Translations under genes and position numbers: made by a program
Assembly: GCF_021129175.1 (NCBI RefSeq)
Contig: NZ_JAJOHV010000022.1
Location: 1 to 64,000, forward strand
DNA from: Chromobacterium piscinae
GTDB taxonomy: Bacteria; Pseudomonadota; Gammaproteobacteria; Burkholderiales; Chromobacteriaceae
Length of the DNA stretch: 64,000 nt
Reading direction: 5' to 3'
Notes under the pieces: generated by a model
Seen by the model: only the letters and a program-made list of their open reading frames with translations
Databases searched by the model: none
Told to the model about the DNA's origin: nothing
In this document: positions 1 to 8,164 of the stretch, piece after piece
Layout: every line of letters starts with the position of its first letter
Numbering within the stretch: the stretch's first letter is position 1

Positions 1-708
1 GCGGGCAGCCGGGCGCTGGCCGGGGCCGAGGCGCTGCTGCGCTGGCGCCATCCGCAGTTGGGCCTGGTGCCGCCGGCGCGCTTCATCGCGTTGGCCGAGG
101 AGACCGGGCTGATCAAGCCGATAGGCGACTGGGTGCTGCGCGAAGCCTGCCGCCAGCTGGCGGCCTGGGACGCGCTGGGGCTGCGGGTGCCCCGGCTGGC
201 GGTGAACCTGTCGCCGCGCCAGTTCGGCCAGCCGTCGCTGCCGGCCAAGGTGGCGGGCGCGCTGCAGGCCGCCGGCCTCGCCGCCGGGCGGCTGGAGTTG
301 GAAATCACCGAGAGCATGATCATGCAGAGCCCGACCGAGGCGGTGAGCCTGCTGTCCGAACTGAAGTCGCTTGGCGTATGGCTGTCCATCGACGACTTCG
401 GCACCGGCTACTCGTCGCTGTCGCACCTGAAGCGCTTCCCGCTGGACACGCTGAAGATAGACCAGTCCTTCGTCGAGGGGCTGCCGGACGACGACGACAA
501 CGCTGCCATCGCCGAAGCGATCCTGGCGATGGCGAAGAAGCTGAAGTTCCAGGTAGTGGCGGAAGGGGTGGAGAACGAAGCGCAGGCGGTGTTTCTGGAG
601 GGCAAGGGCTGCCATGTGCTGCAGGGCTACCATTTCGGCCGCCCGCTGCCGGCCGACGAGTTCGCCAAGCTCGCCGCCGGCTGGCGGCGCGAGGCCGAGC
701 CGGCCTAG
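1..708 (+). CDS. EAL-domain c-di-GMP phosphodiesterase, C-terminal part (5' end outside window)
   Basis: The reading frame is open from base 1, so the N-terminus lies outside the window. What is visible is a nearly complete EAL domain: an EALLRWRHP start, [42 protein letters not shown] and a final [10 protein letters not shown]. All the acidic and Lys positions expected for metal and substrate binding are present, so the domain should hydrolyse c-di-GMP to pGpG. Proteins of this kind usually carry GGDEF, PAS or receiver domains ahead of the EAL, which cannot be seen here. A short gap with a TACAAT box (745-750) separates it from rlmB. Confidence 0.9.
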   Translation, partial: AGSRALAGAEALLRWRHPQLGLVPPARFIALAEETGLIKPIGDWVLREACRQLAAWDALGLRVPRLAVNLSPRQFGQPSLPAKVAGALQAAGLAAGRLELEITESMIMQSPTEAVSLLSELKSLGVWLSIDDFGTGYSSLSHLKRFPLDTLKIDQSFVEGLPDDDDNAAIAEAILAMAKKLKFQVVAEGVENEAQAVFLEGKGCHVLQGYHFGRPLPADEFAKLAAGWRREAEPA

Positions 709-782
709 AGGGCGCGTTCCCTAGGCCGGTGGGCGGCTTGCGGCTACAATGGCGGGAATTGAGAATTCGAGACATCCCCGCC

Positions 783-1532
783 ATGAGCAACAAACGCCTG
801 ATCCACGGCTTCCATGCCATCAACGCCCGCCTGTGGCAGAACCCGAAAAGCCTGCTGGAAATCTGGCTGGCCGGCGGCCGCCACGACGCCCGCGCCAAGG
901 CGGTGCTGGACAAGGCCGGCGCGGAGAACGTCAAGCTGCACATCGTCGACAAGGAACGCCTGGACAGCATGAGCGGCAACGCCCGCCACCAGGGCGTGGT
1001 GGCGATGATAGACGCCAGCATGAACTACGTGGACCTGGACGACGTGCTGGAAAACCTGTCCGAGCCGCCGCTGCTGCTGATCCTGGACGGCGTCACCGAC
1101 CCGCATAACCTGGGCGCCTGCCTGCGCGTCGCCGACGCGATGGGCGCGCACGCCGTCATCGCCCCCAAGGACCGCTCCGCCACGCTGAACGCCACCGTGT
1201 CCAAGGTGGCCTGCGGCGCGGCCGAGGTGGTGCCCTACATCACCGTCACCAATCTGGCGCGCACGCTGCGCGACCTGAAGGACGCCGGGGTGTGGATCGC
1301 CGGCACCACGATGGAGGCCGACACCGACCTCTACCATTTCGACGCTTCCGGCCCGCTGGCCTGGGTGATGGGCGCCGAGGGCGAGGGCATGCGCCGCCTG
1401 ACGCGCGAGCACTGCGACGTGCTGGTGTCCATTCCGATGTTCGGCAGCGTGGAGAGCTTGAACGTGTCGGTATCGTCCGGCATGGTGCTGTCGGAAAGCC
1501 GCCGCCAGCGGGTGTTGAAGACGCAGGGCTGA
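783..1532 (+). CDS. rlmB: 23S rRNA (guanosine-2'-O-)-methyltransferase RlmB
   Basis: 249 residues, the normal size for RlmB, which methylates the 2'-O of G2251 in the 23S peptidyl-transferase loop. The N-terminus (IHGFHAINA) is the small substrate-binding domain. The SpoU/TrmH knotted fold follows, with [15 protein letters not shown] (motif 1), [13 protein letters not shown] (motif 2) and [15 protein letters not shown] (motif 3), including the Asn-Ser-Val SAM loop. The ATG at 783 gives a start that matches family proteins; the frame is open further upstream but that DNA overlaps the EAL gene. A TACAAT hexamer at 745-750 may be its -10 box. A hairpin terminator follows. Confidence 0.95.
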   Translation: MSNKRLIHGFHAINARLWQNPKSLLEIWLAGGRHDARAKAVLDKAGAENVKLHIVDKERLDSMSGNARHQGVVAMIDASMNYVDLDDVLENLSEPPLLLILDGVTDPHNLGACLRVADAMGAHAVIAPKDRSATLNATVSKVACGAAEVVPYITVTNLARTLRDLKDAGVWIAGTTMEADTDLYHFDASGPLAWVMGAEGEGMRRLTREHCDVLVSIPMFGSVESLNVSVSSGMVLSESRRQRVLKTQG

Positions 1533-1547
1533 TCCGCCCGCCGCAAG

Positions 1548-1570
1548 AAAAGGCCGCGCAGCGGCCTTTT
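1548..1570. terminator. Bidirectional hairpin terminator between rlmB and the LysR gene
   Basis: Arms AAAAGGCCGC / GCGGCCTTTT with loop GCA. The A-tract and T-tract flank the stem, so it can end transcripts from both strands; it sits exactly at the stop codon of the convergent LysR gene. Confidence 0.8.
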
Positions 1571-2460
1571 CAATCCTGCCCGCCCAGCGTCTCCCGCGTC
1601 AGCGCCAGCCAGGCGCGGGCGGCGTGGGACAGATAGCCGCCGCGCTGCCAGATCAGCGCCAGGTGCCAGTACAGCTTGTTGTCGTACAGCGGCACCACGT
1701 CGAACAGCTGGCGGTCCAGCCGCTCGACGATGCTGCGCGGCAGCAGGGTGACGCCCAGATTGGCCGCCACCAGCTCGACGATGAAGTCCCAGTGCGCGCT
1801 GCGGCCGACGATGTTGGGCGTCTTGCCCAGCTCGCGGAAGGCGTCGCCGACGCGGCGGCTGAGGGTGAAGTCGTCCGGGTACAGCACCAGCGGCTGATCG
1901 GCGATGTCCACCAGACGCACCAGCGACTTGTCGCGCCAGCGCGAACCGGCGGGCGCCACCAGGCACAGCGGGTCGCGCACCACCGAGTAGTGGTCGAACA
2001 ACTGGCTGTCCACCGGCAGCACCGCCACGCCTATTTCCAGCTCGCCGCTCTTGATGCGGTTTTCGATCGCCAGCGCGCCGTCTTCCACCATCTTCAGCTC
2101 GATCTGCGGATAACGGCGGCGGTAACGGCTGACCACCGGGGCGAAGAAGGCGACCCCCACCATGGGCGGCAGGCCCACCACCAGCTCGCCGTGGCTGAGC
2201 GAGGCCAGATCGGCCAGCTCGTGCTTGAGCTTGTTCATCGCCGACAGCACGTCCAGGCCGCGCTCGTAAGTGACGCGGCCGGCGTCGGTCAGGCGGAAGC
2301 TGCGCCCCTCGCGCAGGATAAGCGGCATGTCCAGCTCTTCCTCCAGCTGCTTCACCATCTTGCTGATCGTCGGCTGGGTGACGAACAGCGCGTCGGCGGC
2401 GCGGGTGAAGCTCTGGCATTTCACCAGCTCGACGAAATAGCGTAGCGCGCGTATGTCCAT
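1570..2460 (-). CDS. LysR-family transcriptional regulator divergent from cidAB
   Basis: 296 residues, standard LysR length. The N-terminal winged helix-turn-helix is clear (RALRYFVELVKCQSFTRAA, VTQPTISKMVKQLEEEL), followed by a substrate-binding-like effector domain with the usual GVTLLPRSIVERL region. I place the start at 2460, where AGGA precedes the ATG by six bases; the ATG two codons earlier directly abuts that AGGA. The gene is divergent from cidA across about 100 bp holding two inverted repeats, the classic arrangement for a LysR activator of its neighbour. CidR, the LysR regulator of cidABC in staphylococci, is the obvious functional model, but orthology is inferred only from position. 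Confidence 0.9.
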   Translation of the reverse strand: MDIRALRYFVELVKCQSFTRAADALFVTQPTISKMVKQLEEELDMPLILREGRSFRLTDAGRVTYERGLDVLSAMNKLKHELADLASLSHGELVVGLPPMVGVAFFAPVVSRYRRRYPQIELKMVEDGALAIENRIKSGELEIGVAVLPVDSQLFDHYSVVRDPLCLVAPAGSRWRDKSLVRLVDIADQPLVLYPDDFTLSRRVGDAFRELGKTPNIVGRSAHWDFIVELVAANLGVTLLPRSIVERLDRQLFDVVPLYDNKLYWHLALIWQRGGYLSHAARAWLALTRETLGGQD

Positions 2461-2464
2461 TTGC

Positions 2465-2530
2465 ATTCCTATATGGAATCGTCTTGATAATTTTAATTCA
2501 TTTTTAGAATGAATGCCGGCTGGCTATACT
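2465..2530. promoter_or_regulatory. Divergent LysR/cidA control region with two inverted repeats
   Basis: Two dyads are visible: ATTCC-TATAT-GGAAT at 2465-2479 and ATTCAT-N7-ATGAAT at 2496-2514. The second contains the T-N11-A type symmetry expected of a LysR box. A TATACT -10 hexamer for cidA lies at 2525-2530; no good -35 is seen where it should be, and dyad 2 occupies that place, which suits an activator-dependent promoter. Dyad 1 lies just upstream of the LysR start and may serve autoregulation. Confidence 0.6.
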
Positions 2531-2562
2531 TTGCTCAACTCCTAAGTTGATGGAAGCCAAGC

Positions 2563-3003
2563 ATGGCCCGCCTGTTTCACCGCCTGTCGCAACCGCTGCA
2601 AACCTTTTCCCAGGTTCTGCTGCTGAGCCTGGTGTGGATGGCGGCCAACCAGCTGAGCCACCGTTTCCTGCCGGTAATGCCGGCCGGCGTGCTGGGCATG
2701 TTGCTGGTGCTGGCCGGGCTGTGGTCCGGTTTGCTGCCGGTGGACTGGCTCCGCCAAGGGGCCCGCTGGCTGCTGGCCGAGATGCTGCTGTTCTTCATCC
2801 CGGCGGTGGTGGCGGTGGTGCAGTATCCGGACGTGATTCTGTCCGCCGGGGTGCGCCTGCTGCTGGTGATCGTCGCTTCCACCGCGCTGGTGATGGCGGT
2901 GACCGCGTTGGTCGTGGACCGCTGCTACCGGCTGGAAATCCGGCTGCGCCGCCGCGACAGCAACCGCAAGGCGCAGATGAGGGCTGAAGTCCATGGAGCA
3001 TGA
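2563..3003 (+). CDS. cidA: CidA/LrgA-family holin-like membrane protein
   Basis: 146 residues with four hydrophobic segments and a basic C-terminal tail (RLRRRDSNRK), typical of CidA/LrgA. The family motif region with GVLGMLLVL and WLLAEMLLFFIPAVVAVV is present. CidA proteins are holin-like inner-membrane proteins linked to murein hydrolase activity, programmed lysis and, in some bacteria, overflow metabolism. The 3' end overlaps cidB by 11 bases, so the two are probably translated together. Expression is likely set by the divergent LysR protein. Whether this copy is closer to CidA or LrgA cannot be decided from the sequence alone. Confidence 0.9.
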   Translation: MARLFHRLSQPLQTFSQVLLLSLVWMAANQLSHRFLPVMPAGVLGMLLVLAGLWSGLLPVDWLRQGARWLLAEMLLFFIPAVVAVVQYPDVILSAGVRLLLVIVASTALVMAVTALVVDRCYRLEIRLRRRDSNRKAQMRAEVHGA

Positions 3004-3676
3004 GATTGCGTTGATCTCCTTCGTACTCACCGTGGTGTTGTACTGGGTGGTCAAGAAGTATTACCTGAAGACGCGCAGCTGGTGGAGCACGCCGATTTTG
3101 GCGGTGCCGTTGCTGATCATCGGCCTGGTGGTGTTGACGCGGGTGCCGTACCAGACCTACTTCGCCGATACGCGTTGGCTGACCTGGCTGTTGGGGCCGG
3201 CGACGGTGGCGTTCGCGGTGCCGATCTACGAGTACCGGGCGCTGATCCGCAGGCATTGGCTGTCGCTGGGTTGCGGCGTACTGGCCGCGATTCCGGCGGC
3301 GGTGGCCAGCTCGGTGATGCTGGCGCGCTGGCTGGATCTGCCGGATTTGATGCAGAAGAGCCTGGCGCCCAGGTCGATCAGCACGCCGTTCGCGCTGGCC
3401 GCGGCGCAGACGCTGGGCGGCTCGGCCGACCTGACCGCGCTGTTCGTGGTGGTGACCGGGGTGTGCGGCATGATGCTGGGCCAGTTGATGCTGGCGCTGT
3501 TGCCGATCCGCTCCAAGCTGGCGCGCGGCGCGCTGTTCGGCGCGGCGGCCCATGCGGCCGGCACCGCGAAGGCGAGCGAGATAGGCGCCGAGGAAGGCGT
3601 AGTGGCCAGCCTGACCATGATGCTGGCCGGAGTGGCGACGGTGTTCGCCGCGCCCTTGATCAGCCACTGGCTGTAA
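2993..3676 (+). CDS. cidB: CidB/LrgB-family membrane protein
   Basis: 227 residues, the normal LrgB/CidB length, with about six to eight hydrophobic helices. The signature KSLAPRSISTPFALA and the C-terminal GAAAHAAGTAKASEIGAEEG are diagnostic for the family. CidB/LrgB are partners of CidA/LrgA; the Arabidopsis homologue is a plastid glycolate/glycerate carrier, and small organic acid export is a proposed role in bacteria. It overlaps cidA and is followed by a strong rho-independent terminator, so cidAB looks like a two-gene operon. Confidence 0.92.
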   Translation: MEHEIALISFVLTVVLYWVVKKYYLKTRSWWSTPILAVPLLIIGLVVLTRVPYQTYFADTRWLTWLLGPATVAFAVPIYEYRALIRRHWLSLGCGVLAAIPAAVASSVMLARWLDLPDLMQKSLAPRSISTPFALAAAQTLGGSADLTALFVVVTGVCGMMLGQLMLALLPIRSKLARGALFGAAAHAAGTAKASEIGAEEGVVASLTMMLAGVATVFAAPLISHWL

Positions 3677-3749
3677 CGATTTTGTTGTGACCTGACTGCC
3701 GTGGGGTGGTGGTCAGTGGGTTTCTCCTCTTCCCCAAACGAGCGTTGAT

Positions 3750-4256
3750 TTAGGGCCGATCCTTGTTGGATCGGCCATTTTTTTTGGCCGTGTGGTCGTA
3801 ATCCTGGCTGTGGCCGTGATTGTCCTGGCCGAAGGGCGTGTGGCAGACGCAGGGCGCGCCCTCGGCCGCCTCCACCAGCGTCTGCAGGATGCCGCAATCG
3901 GCCGCCGCGTGGCTTTCGTGGCATTTGTCGCGCAGGGCCAGCAACTGCTGCTCCAGCAGCCGCAGCGCCTCCACCTGCTGATGCACCTTGGCGATCTGCT
4001 GGTCGATCAGCAGATTGATGTCCTCGCAGTCGTGATCGTGGTCGGCCTTGAATGCGGCCAGGTTGCGGATGTCGGCCAGCGACATGCCCAACGAGCGGCA
4101 GTGCAGGATGAAGTTCAGCTCGCCCAGCTGCTCCGCAGTGTAGCGGCGATAGCCGGAGCTTGAGCGCTGCGGCGCGGACAGCAGGCCTTCGCGCTCGTAA
4201 TAACGGATGGTTTCCACCTCGCAGCCGGTCTGGCGGGCCAGTTCTCCGATCAACAT
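3750..4256 (-). CDS. cadR: MerR-family Cd(II)/Pb(II)-responsive regulator CadR
   Basis: 168 residues. The MerR helix-turn-helix is at the N-terminus (MLIGELARQTGCEVETIRYYE). Three cysteines, Cys77, Cys112 and Cys121, fall where CadR/PbrR proteins use Cys to bind Cd or Pb, followed by a Cys/His-rich tail (CVCHTPFG, then HGHS). That set, rather than the Zn loop of ZntR, points to a Cd/Pb sensor. The start at 4256 matches the family; an upstream extension of the frame would run through the operator. It is divergent from the cadA ATPase and should repress and activate it from the shared 4279-4309 promoter. Confidence 0.93.
   Translation of the reverse strand: MLIGELARQTGCEVETIRYYEREGLLSAPQRSSSGYRRYTAEQLGELNFILHCRSLGMSLADIRNLAAFKADHDHDCEDINLLIDQQIAKVHQQVEALRLLEQQLLALRDKCHESHAAADCGILQTLVEAAEGAPCVCHTPFGQDNHGHSQDYDHTAKKNGRSNKDRP
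3754..3785 (+). terminator. Rho-independent terminator of cidAB, inside the 3' end of cadR
   Basis: Perfect 9-bp arms GGCCGATCC / GGATCGGCC, loop TTGTT, then A and eight T. It reads as a + strand terminator, yet the same bases encode the last residues of the convergent cadR gene (stop at 3750-3752). Confidence 0.9.
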
Positions 4257-4278
4257 GACGCTCTCCCGAAAGAAACGC

Positions 4279-4309
4279 TTGACCCTGTAGTGACTACAGG
4301 GTGTGCAAT
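4279..4309 (+). promoter_or_regulatory. MerR-type promoter/operator for cadA
   Basis: -35 TTGACC (4279-4284) and -10 TGCAAT (4304-4309) are separated by 19 bp, the over-long spacer used by MerR regulators. The spacer holds a perfect 21-bp dyad, ACCCTGTAGT-G-ACTACAGGGT (4282-4302). Because the -10 box ends at 4309, initiation codons near 4301 cannot be used and cadA must start downstream. Confidence 0.93.
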
Positions 4310-4336
4310 GTGCCCAGACTACCAATGGAGGCGCAT

Positions 4337-6712
4337 ATGTCAAGCGTGACGCGTTACCGCAAGGCCGTACCGCCGCATCAAGGCCATCAACACGCCCGCG
4401 GCGGCGATTGCTGCTCGGCCAAGGCCGAAGCCGCGTTGGCGCTGAAGGGCGCGGACCCGCATCAGCATGCCCATGGCGGCTGCGGCCACGACCACCAGCC
4501 GGGCGACCGGCATGAGCACCACCAGCATGAGCGCCGGCACGGCGCGGGCTGCGGCCACGCGCATGGCCATGAGCATGCCGGTCCGTCCCGCGTGCAACTG
4601 GGAGAGGGCAAAGGCGCGAAGCAGTCGCGGCTGCAGATCCAGGCGATGGATTGCCCGACCGAGGCCAGGTTGATCGAAAAGGCGCTGGGCGGGATGAGCG
4701 GCGTGGTGGCGCTGGAGTTCAACTTCATCGAACGGGTGTTGCTGCTGCGCCACGACCTGCCGCATCTGGACGGCGTGAAAAGCGCCATCGCCAAGGTGGG
4801 TATGCAGGCGGTGGAGCTGGATGCCGGCGCTCAGGCGCAGGCGCCGCAAGGCCATGGCCGCCGCGCCAATCTGCTGTTGATCGCTTCCGGCCTGGCCGCC
4901 GCCGCGGCCGAGGGCATCGCCTGGAGCCTGGGCGACGGCCGGCTGGAAGTGGCGGCGCTGGCGCTGGCCTCCATCCTGCTGGGCGGCATTCCCACGTTGA
5001 AGAAGGGCTGGATCGCGCTGTCCACCCGTACGCTGAACATCCATTTCCTGATGTCGGTCGCCGTGATCGGCGCGATGCTGATCGGCCAGTGGCCGGAAGC
5101 GGCGATGGTGCTGTTCCTGTTCGCCATCGCCGAGCGGCTGGAGGCGATGTCGCTGGCCAGGGCCGGCGAGGCGGTGCGCGCGCTGATGGCGCTGGCGCCG
5201 GAAACTGCCTGGGTGGCCGACGGCGCCGGCTGGCGCGAGGCGCAGGCCGCCGAGGTTGCGGTGGGCAGCCGAGTGCGGGTGCGTCCCGGCGAGCGGGTGC
5301 CGCTGGACGGCCGCATCGCCGATGGCCACAGCAGCTTCAACGAGGCCAGCATCACCGGCGAGAGCCTGCCGGTGGACAAGGGGCCGAGGGATGCGGTGTT
5401 CGCCGGCAGCATCAACGGCAGCGGGGTGGTGGAGGTCGAGACCACGGCGCCGGCGTCCGGCTCGGTGCTGGCGCGCATCATCGCCACCGTGCGCGACGCG
5501 CAGGCATCCAAGGCGCCGACGCAGCGCTTCATCGACCGCTTCGCTTCGGTCTACACCCCGGTGGTGCTGGTTCTTGCCTTGGCCTTCGCCGTCGCCGCGC
5601 CCCTGCTGGGCCTGATGGCCTGGCATCAGGCCATCTACAGCGCGCTGGTGATGCTGGTGATCGCCTGCCCGTGCGCGCTGGTGATCGCCACGCCAGTGAC
5701 GGTGGTCAGCGCGCTGGCCTCGGCCGCGCGCCACGGCTTGCTGGTCAAGGGCGGTGCGCCGCTGGAGATGGCGGCCCGCATCGACACCGTCTGCCTGGAC
5801 AAAACCGGCACGCTGACGCTGGGCGAGCCGCGGGTCACCCGCGTGGCGGCGCTGGGCGGCGGCGACGAATCAACCGTGCTGGCGATGGCCGCCGCGCTGG
5901 ACAGCCATTCCACCCATCCGCTGGCCAAGGCGGTGCTGGACGAGGCCGCGCGGCGCGGCATCGCCGTTCCGGCGGCTGAGCAGGTAAGCGAATTGGTGGG
6001 CCGCGGCGTGCGCGGCCGCGTGGACGGCCGCGCGCTGCAGCTGGGCAGCCGTCGGCTGGCGGAAGAACAGGGCGCGCTGACGCCGGAGCTGGCCGCCGAG
6101 CTGAGCCGGATGGCGGAAGCGGGCGAGGGGGCGCTGGTGCTGTTGGACGGCGGAAGGGCGCTGGGCGTGCTGGCCGTCGCCGACCAAGTGCGGCCGGAAG
6201 CCGCGGCCACCATCGCCCGTCTGGGAGAGATGGGCGTGCGCGCGGTGATGCTCAGCGGCGACAGCCCGCAGGTGGCGGCCGCAGTGGCGGCGCAGACCGG
6301 CGTCTCCGCCGCCCACGGCGGCCTGCTGCCGCAGGACAAGCTGCGCTTCATCGAGCAATTGCAGGCCAGCGGCAAGGTGGCGATGGTGGGCGACGGTGTC
6401 AATGACGCGCCGGCGCTGGCGCGCGCCGACCTGGGCGTCGCGATGGGCGCCGCCGGATCGGACAGCGCCTTGGAAACCGCCGGCGTGGCGCTGATGGACG
6501 ACAAACTGTCGCGGTTGGCCGATCTGATCGCCCACGCCCGCCGCACCGCGGCGGTGCTCAAGGTGAACATCGCGATCGCGCTGGGCATCAAGCTGGTGTT
6601 TTTCGGCCTGGCGCTGGCCGGGGTGGCCAGCCTGTGGATGGCTGTGTTCGCCGACGTCGGCACCAGCCTGATCGTGATCGCCAACGGCTTGCGGCTGGCG
6701 CGGCGGGTTTAA
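4337..6712 (+). CDS. cadA: P1B-type heavy-metal (Cd/Zn/Pb) exporting ATPase
   Basis: 791 residues. The start at 4337 is chosen because a GGAGG ribosome site lies six bases upstream and earlier starts overlap the promoter. Residues about 14-80 form an unusually His/Cys-rich metal-binding extension; an HMA-like domain with MDCPTE at 104-109 follows. The CPC membrane motif lies near residue 444, the phosphorylation motif DKTGT near 488, and GDGVNDAPAL marks the P-domain hinge. CPC together with the CadR partner places it in the ZntA/CadA group, exporting divalent soft metals across the inner membrane. Regulated by CadR; followed by two hairpins. Exact metal preference is inferred. Confidence 0.93.
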   Translation: MSSVTRYRKAVPPHQGHQHARGGDCCSAKAEAALALKGADPHQHAHGGCGHDHQPGDRHEHHQHERRHGAGCGHAHGHEHAGPSRVQLGEGKGAKQSRLQIQAMDCPTEARLIEKALGGMSGVVALEFNFIERVLLLRHDLPHLDGVKSAIAKVGMQAVELDAGAQAQAPQGHGRRANLLLIASGLAAAAAEGIAWSLGDGRLEVAALALASILLGGIPTLKKGWIALSTRTLNIHFLMSVAVIGAMLIGQWPEAAMVLFLFAIAERLEAMSLARAGEAVRALMALAPETAWVADGAGWREAQAAEVAVGSRVRVRPGERVPLDGRIADGHSSFNEASITGESLPVDKGPRDAVFAGSINGSGVVEVETTAPASGSVLARIIATVRDAQASKAPTQRFIDRFASVYTPVVLVLALAFAVAAPLLGLMAWHQAIYSALVMLVIACPCALVIATPVTVVSALASAARHGLLVKGGAPLEMAARIDTVCLDKTGTLTLGEPRVTRVAALGGGDESTVLAMAAALDSHSTHPLAKAVLDEAARRGIAVPAAEQVSELVGRGVRGRVDGRALQLGSRRLAEEQGALTPELAAELSRMAEAGEGALVLLDGGRALGVLAVADQVRPEAAATIARLGEMGVRAVMLSGDSPQVAAAVAAQTGVSAAHGGLLPQDKLRFIEQLQASGKVAMVGDGVNDAPALARADLGVAMGAAGSDSALETAGVALMDDKLSRLADLIAHARRTAAVLKVNIAIALGIKLVFFGLALAGVASLWMAVFADVGTSLIVIANGLRLARRV

Positions 6713-6715
6713 GGC

Positions 6716-6776
6716 CTGATCAAGCTTTTGATCAGCATCGGGCGTAGGCCTTGGAACGACCAAGGGCTACGCCTTT
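6716..6776 (+). terminator. Two tandem hairpins after cadA
   Basis: First a perfect palindrome CTGATCAA-GCTT-TTGATCAG (6716-6735), then 14-bp arms 6741-6754 / 6760-6773 with one mismatch, followed by TTT. The second is the more likely terminator; the T-tract is short. Confidence 0.65.
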
Positions 6777-6837
6777 CGATTTGCATTCAGTCTGTTGGAT
6801 GGCCTTGCGCGGTTCGGCAAAAGACGGTGAGCGGGCC

Positions 6838-7551
6838 CTAGGCGTAGGTGTCGATATTGCCGCCCTTGGCCTGGGCGCTTCCGGTCGGGGCGGCGGCCTG
6901 CTGCATTTTCTGCAGCGGGCTGAGATTCTGATTGCCGTGCTGTTGCTGAAACTGCTGCGCTCGCGCCTGTTGCTCCATCTGCGAGGCCTCGGCCGCCACC
7001 GCGCGGTCCTGGCCGGACGGGTCGGACGGGGCCAGAGCGGCGGCGCGCACCGTCTGGGCGTTCTGTATGGTTTCCTGCGGCGTGCTGCCTTGGCTCAGTC
7101 GGATCGGCACTTCGCCGCCTATCGCGTACTGCTTGCCGTCCGGCCCTTGTTGGTAGGTGAAGCTGGCCGCACCGGCCAGCGCGCCGCCGGCGGCCTGGTG
7201 CGCGGCCTCGTGGCGGCGAACGTCGACGTCGCGCGATCTCAGATCTTCCACTTCCTTCTGCTGCGCGTCGTTCAAAGGCTTGCCGTCCGGCCCTTTGGGC
7301 GCGGCGGCATTGGTTTGCTGAGAGGTTTGCGCATTGCCGGAGCCATTCTGGCTGGAGGCATCGTTGCCGGCTTTGTCCCCGGCCGACGCGGGAGGCGCGG
7401 CGTTGGCGGTTTGCGGCGAAGAGGAGGCTGACGCGCTGGAAACAGGCGCAGCCTGCGAGCGCAAGGCTTGGCAGGCGGGACACTGGCAATTGGCGCCATG
7501 CATGCTGAATCCGTAGCTGGAAGAGCCGCCGGCTACACTGGAAATGGACAT
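6838..7551 (-). CDS. SprA-related putative zinc metalloprotease (CJM1_0395-type family)
   Basis: 237 residues from an ATG with GAGGAA nine bases ahead. The N-terminal third is low-complexity (Ser/Ala/Gln/Asn-rich) with a small Cys cluster, C22-x-C24-xx-C27. The conserved core begins with DVDVRRHEAAHQAAGG, giving an HExxH zinc motif at His114-Glu115-His118, and continues with GPDGKQYAIGGEVPI. This arrangement is that of the SprA-related putative metalloproteases found widely in proteobacteria, whose substrates are not known. The C-terminus is again Gln/Ala-rich. No signal peptide or membrane segment is evident. It stands alone between cadA and a divergent thioesterase gene. Confidence 0.8.
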   Translation of the reverse strand: MSISSVAGGSSSYGFSMHGANCQCPACQALRSQAAPVSSASASSSPQTANAAPPASAGDKAGNDASSQNGSGNAQTSQQTNAAAPKGPDGKPLNDAQQKEVEDLRSRDVDVRRHEAAHQAAGGALAGAASFTYQQGPDGKQYAIGGEVPIRLSQGSTPQETIQNAQTVRAAALAPSDPSGQDRAVAAEASQMEQQARAQQFQQQHGNQNLSPLQKMQQAAAPTGSAQAKGGNIDTYA

Positions 7552-7647
7552 GAAACGCGTTCCTCTGTCCATTCAGTATAGAAGCGCCTGCCCGCTATTC
7601 CAATCAGCGTGGCAGAATGTCCGCTTGTACACATGCGGGAGCAGACG

Positions 7648-8121
7648 ATGAGCGAAGAGGCCCAGAGGCAAAGAGAGCTGGTGATGTCGGTGCTGATGAC
7701 GCCGGACATGGCCAATTTTTCCGGCAATGTGCACGGCGGCGTGCTGCTGAAGCTGCTGGACCAGGTGGCCTACGCCTGCGCCAGCCGCTATGCCGGCTGT
7801 TACGTGGTGACGCTGTCGGTGGACCAGGTGCTGTTCAAGCAGCCGATACACGTCGGCGAGCTGGTGACCTTCCTGGCCAGCGTCAACCACGTCGGGCGCA
7901 CCTCGATGGAGGTGGGCATCAAGGTGGTGGCGGAAAACATCCAGCAGCGCAGCCAGCGCCACACCAACAGCTGTTATTTCACCATGGTGGCCTATCAGGA
8001 CGGCAAGCCGATGGCGGTGCCGACTCTGGTGCTGGAGACCGAGGAGCAGCGGCAGCGCTTCCGCGCCGCCGAAATGCGCAAGCAGTTGCGGATCGAGATG
8101 CAGCAACGCAAGGAGTCATGA
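7648..8121 (+). CDS. Acyl-CoA thioesterase, YciA/ACOT type hotdog protein
   Basis: 157 residues. The single hotdog domain shows ANFSGNVHGGVLLKLLDQVAY, the helix-bearing substrate loop with the key Asp, then VTLSVDQVLFKQPIHVGELV and the TSMEVGIKV strand. Proteins of this type hydrolyse medium- and long-chain acyl-CoA to fatty acid and CoA in the cytosol and act as hexamers. I take the ATG at 7648 (GGGAG ahead) rather than the in-frame ATG 13 codons upstream, which has no ribosome site. The C-terminus is charged and probably helical. Chain-length preference cannot be read from the sequence. Confidence 0.87.
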   Translation: MSEEAQRQRELVMSVLMTPDMANFSGNVHGGVLLKLLDQVAYACASRYAGCYVVTLSVDQVLFKQPIHVGELVTFLASVNHVGRTSMEVGIKVVAENIQQRSQRHTNSCYFTMVAYQDGKPMAVPTLVLETEEQRQRFRAAEMRKQLRIEMQQRKES

Positions 8122-8164
8122 GCGGAAAACTGTGGCGGTCGCTCGGTCGATACTGCCGGGCGGC

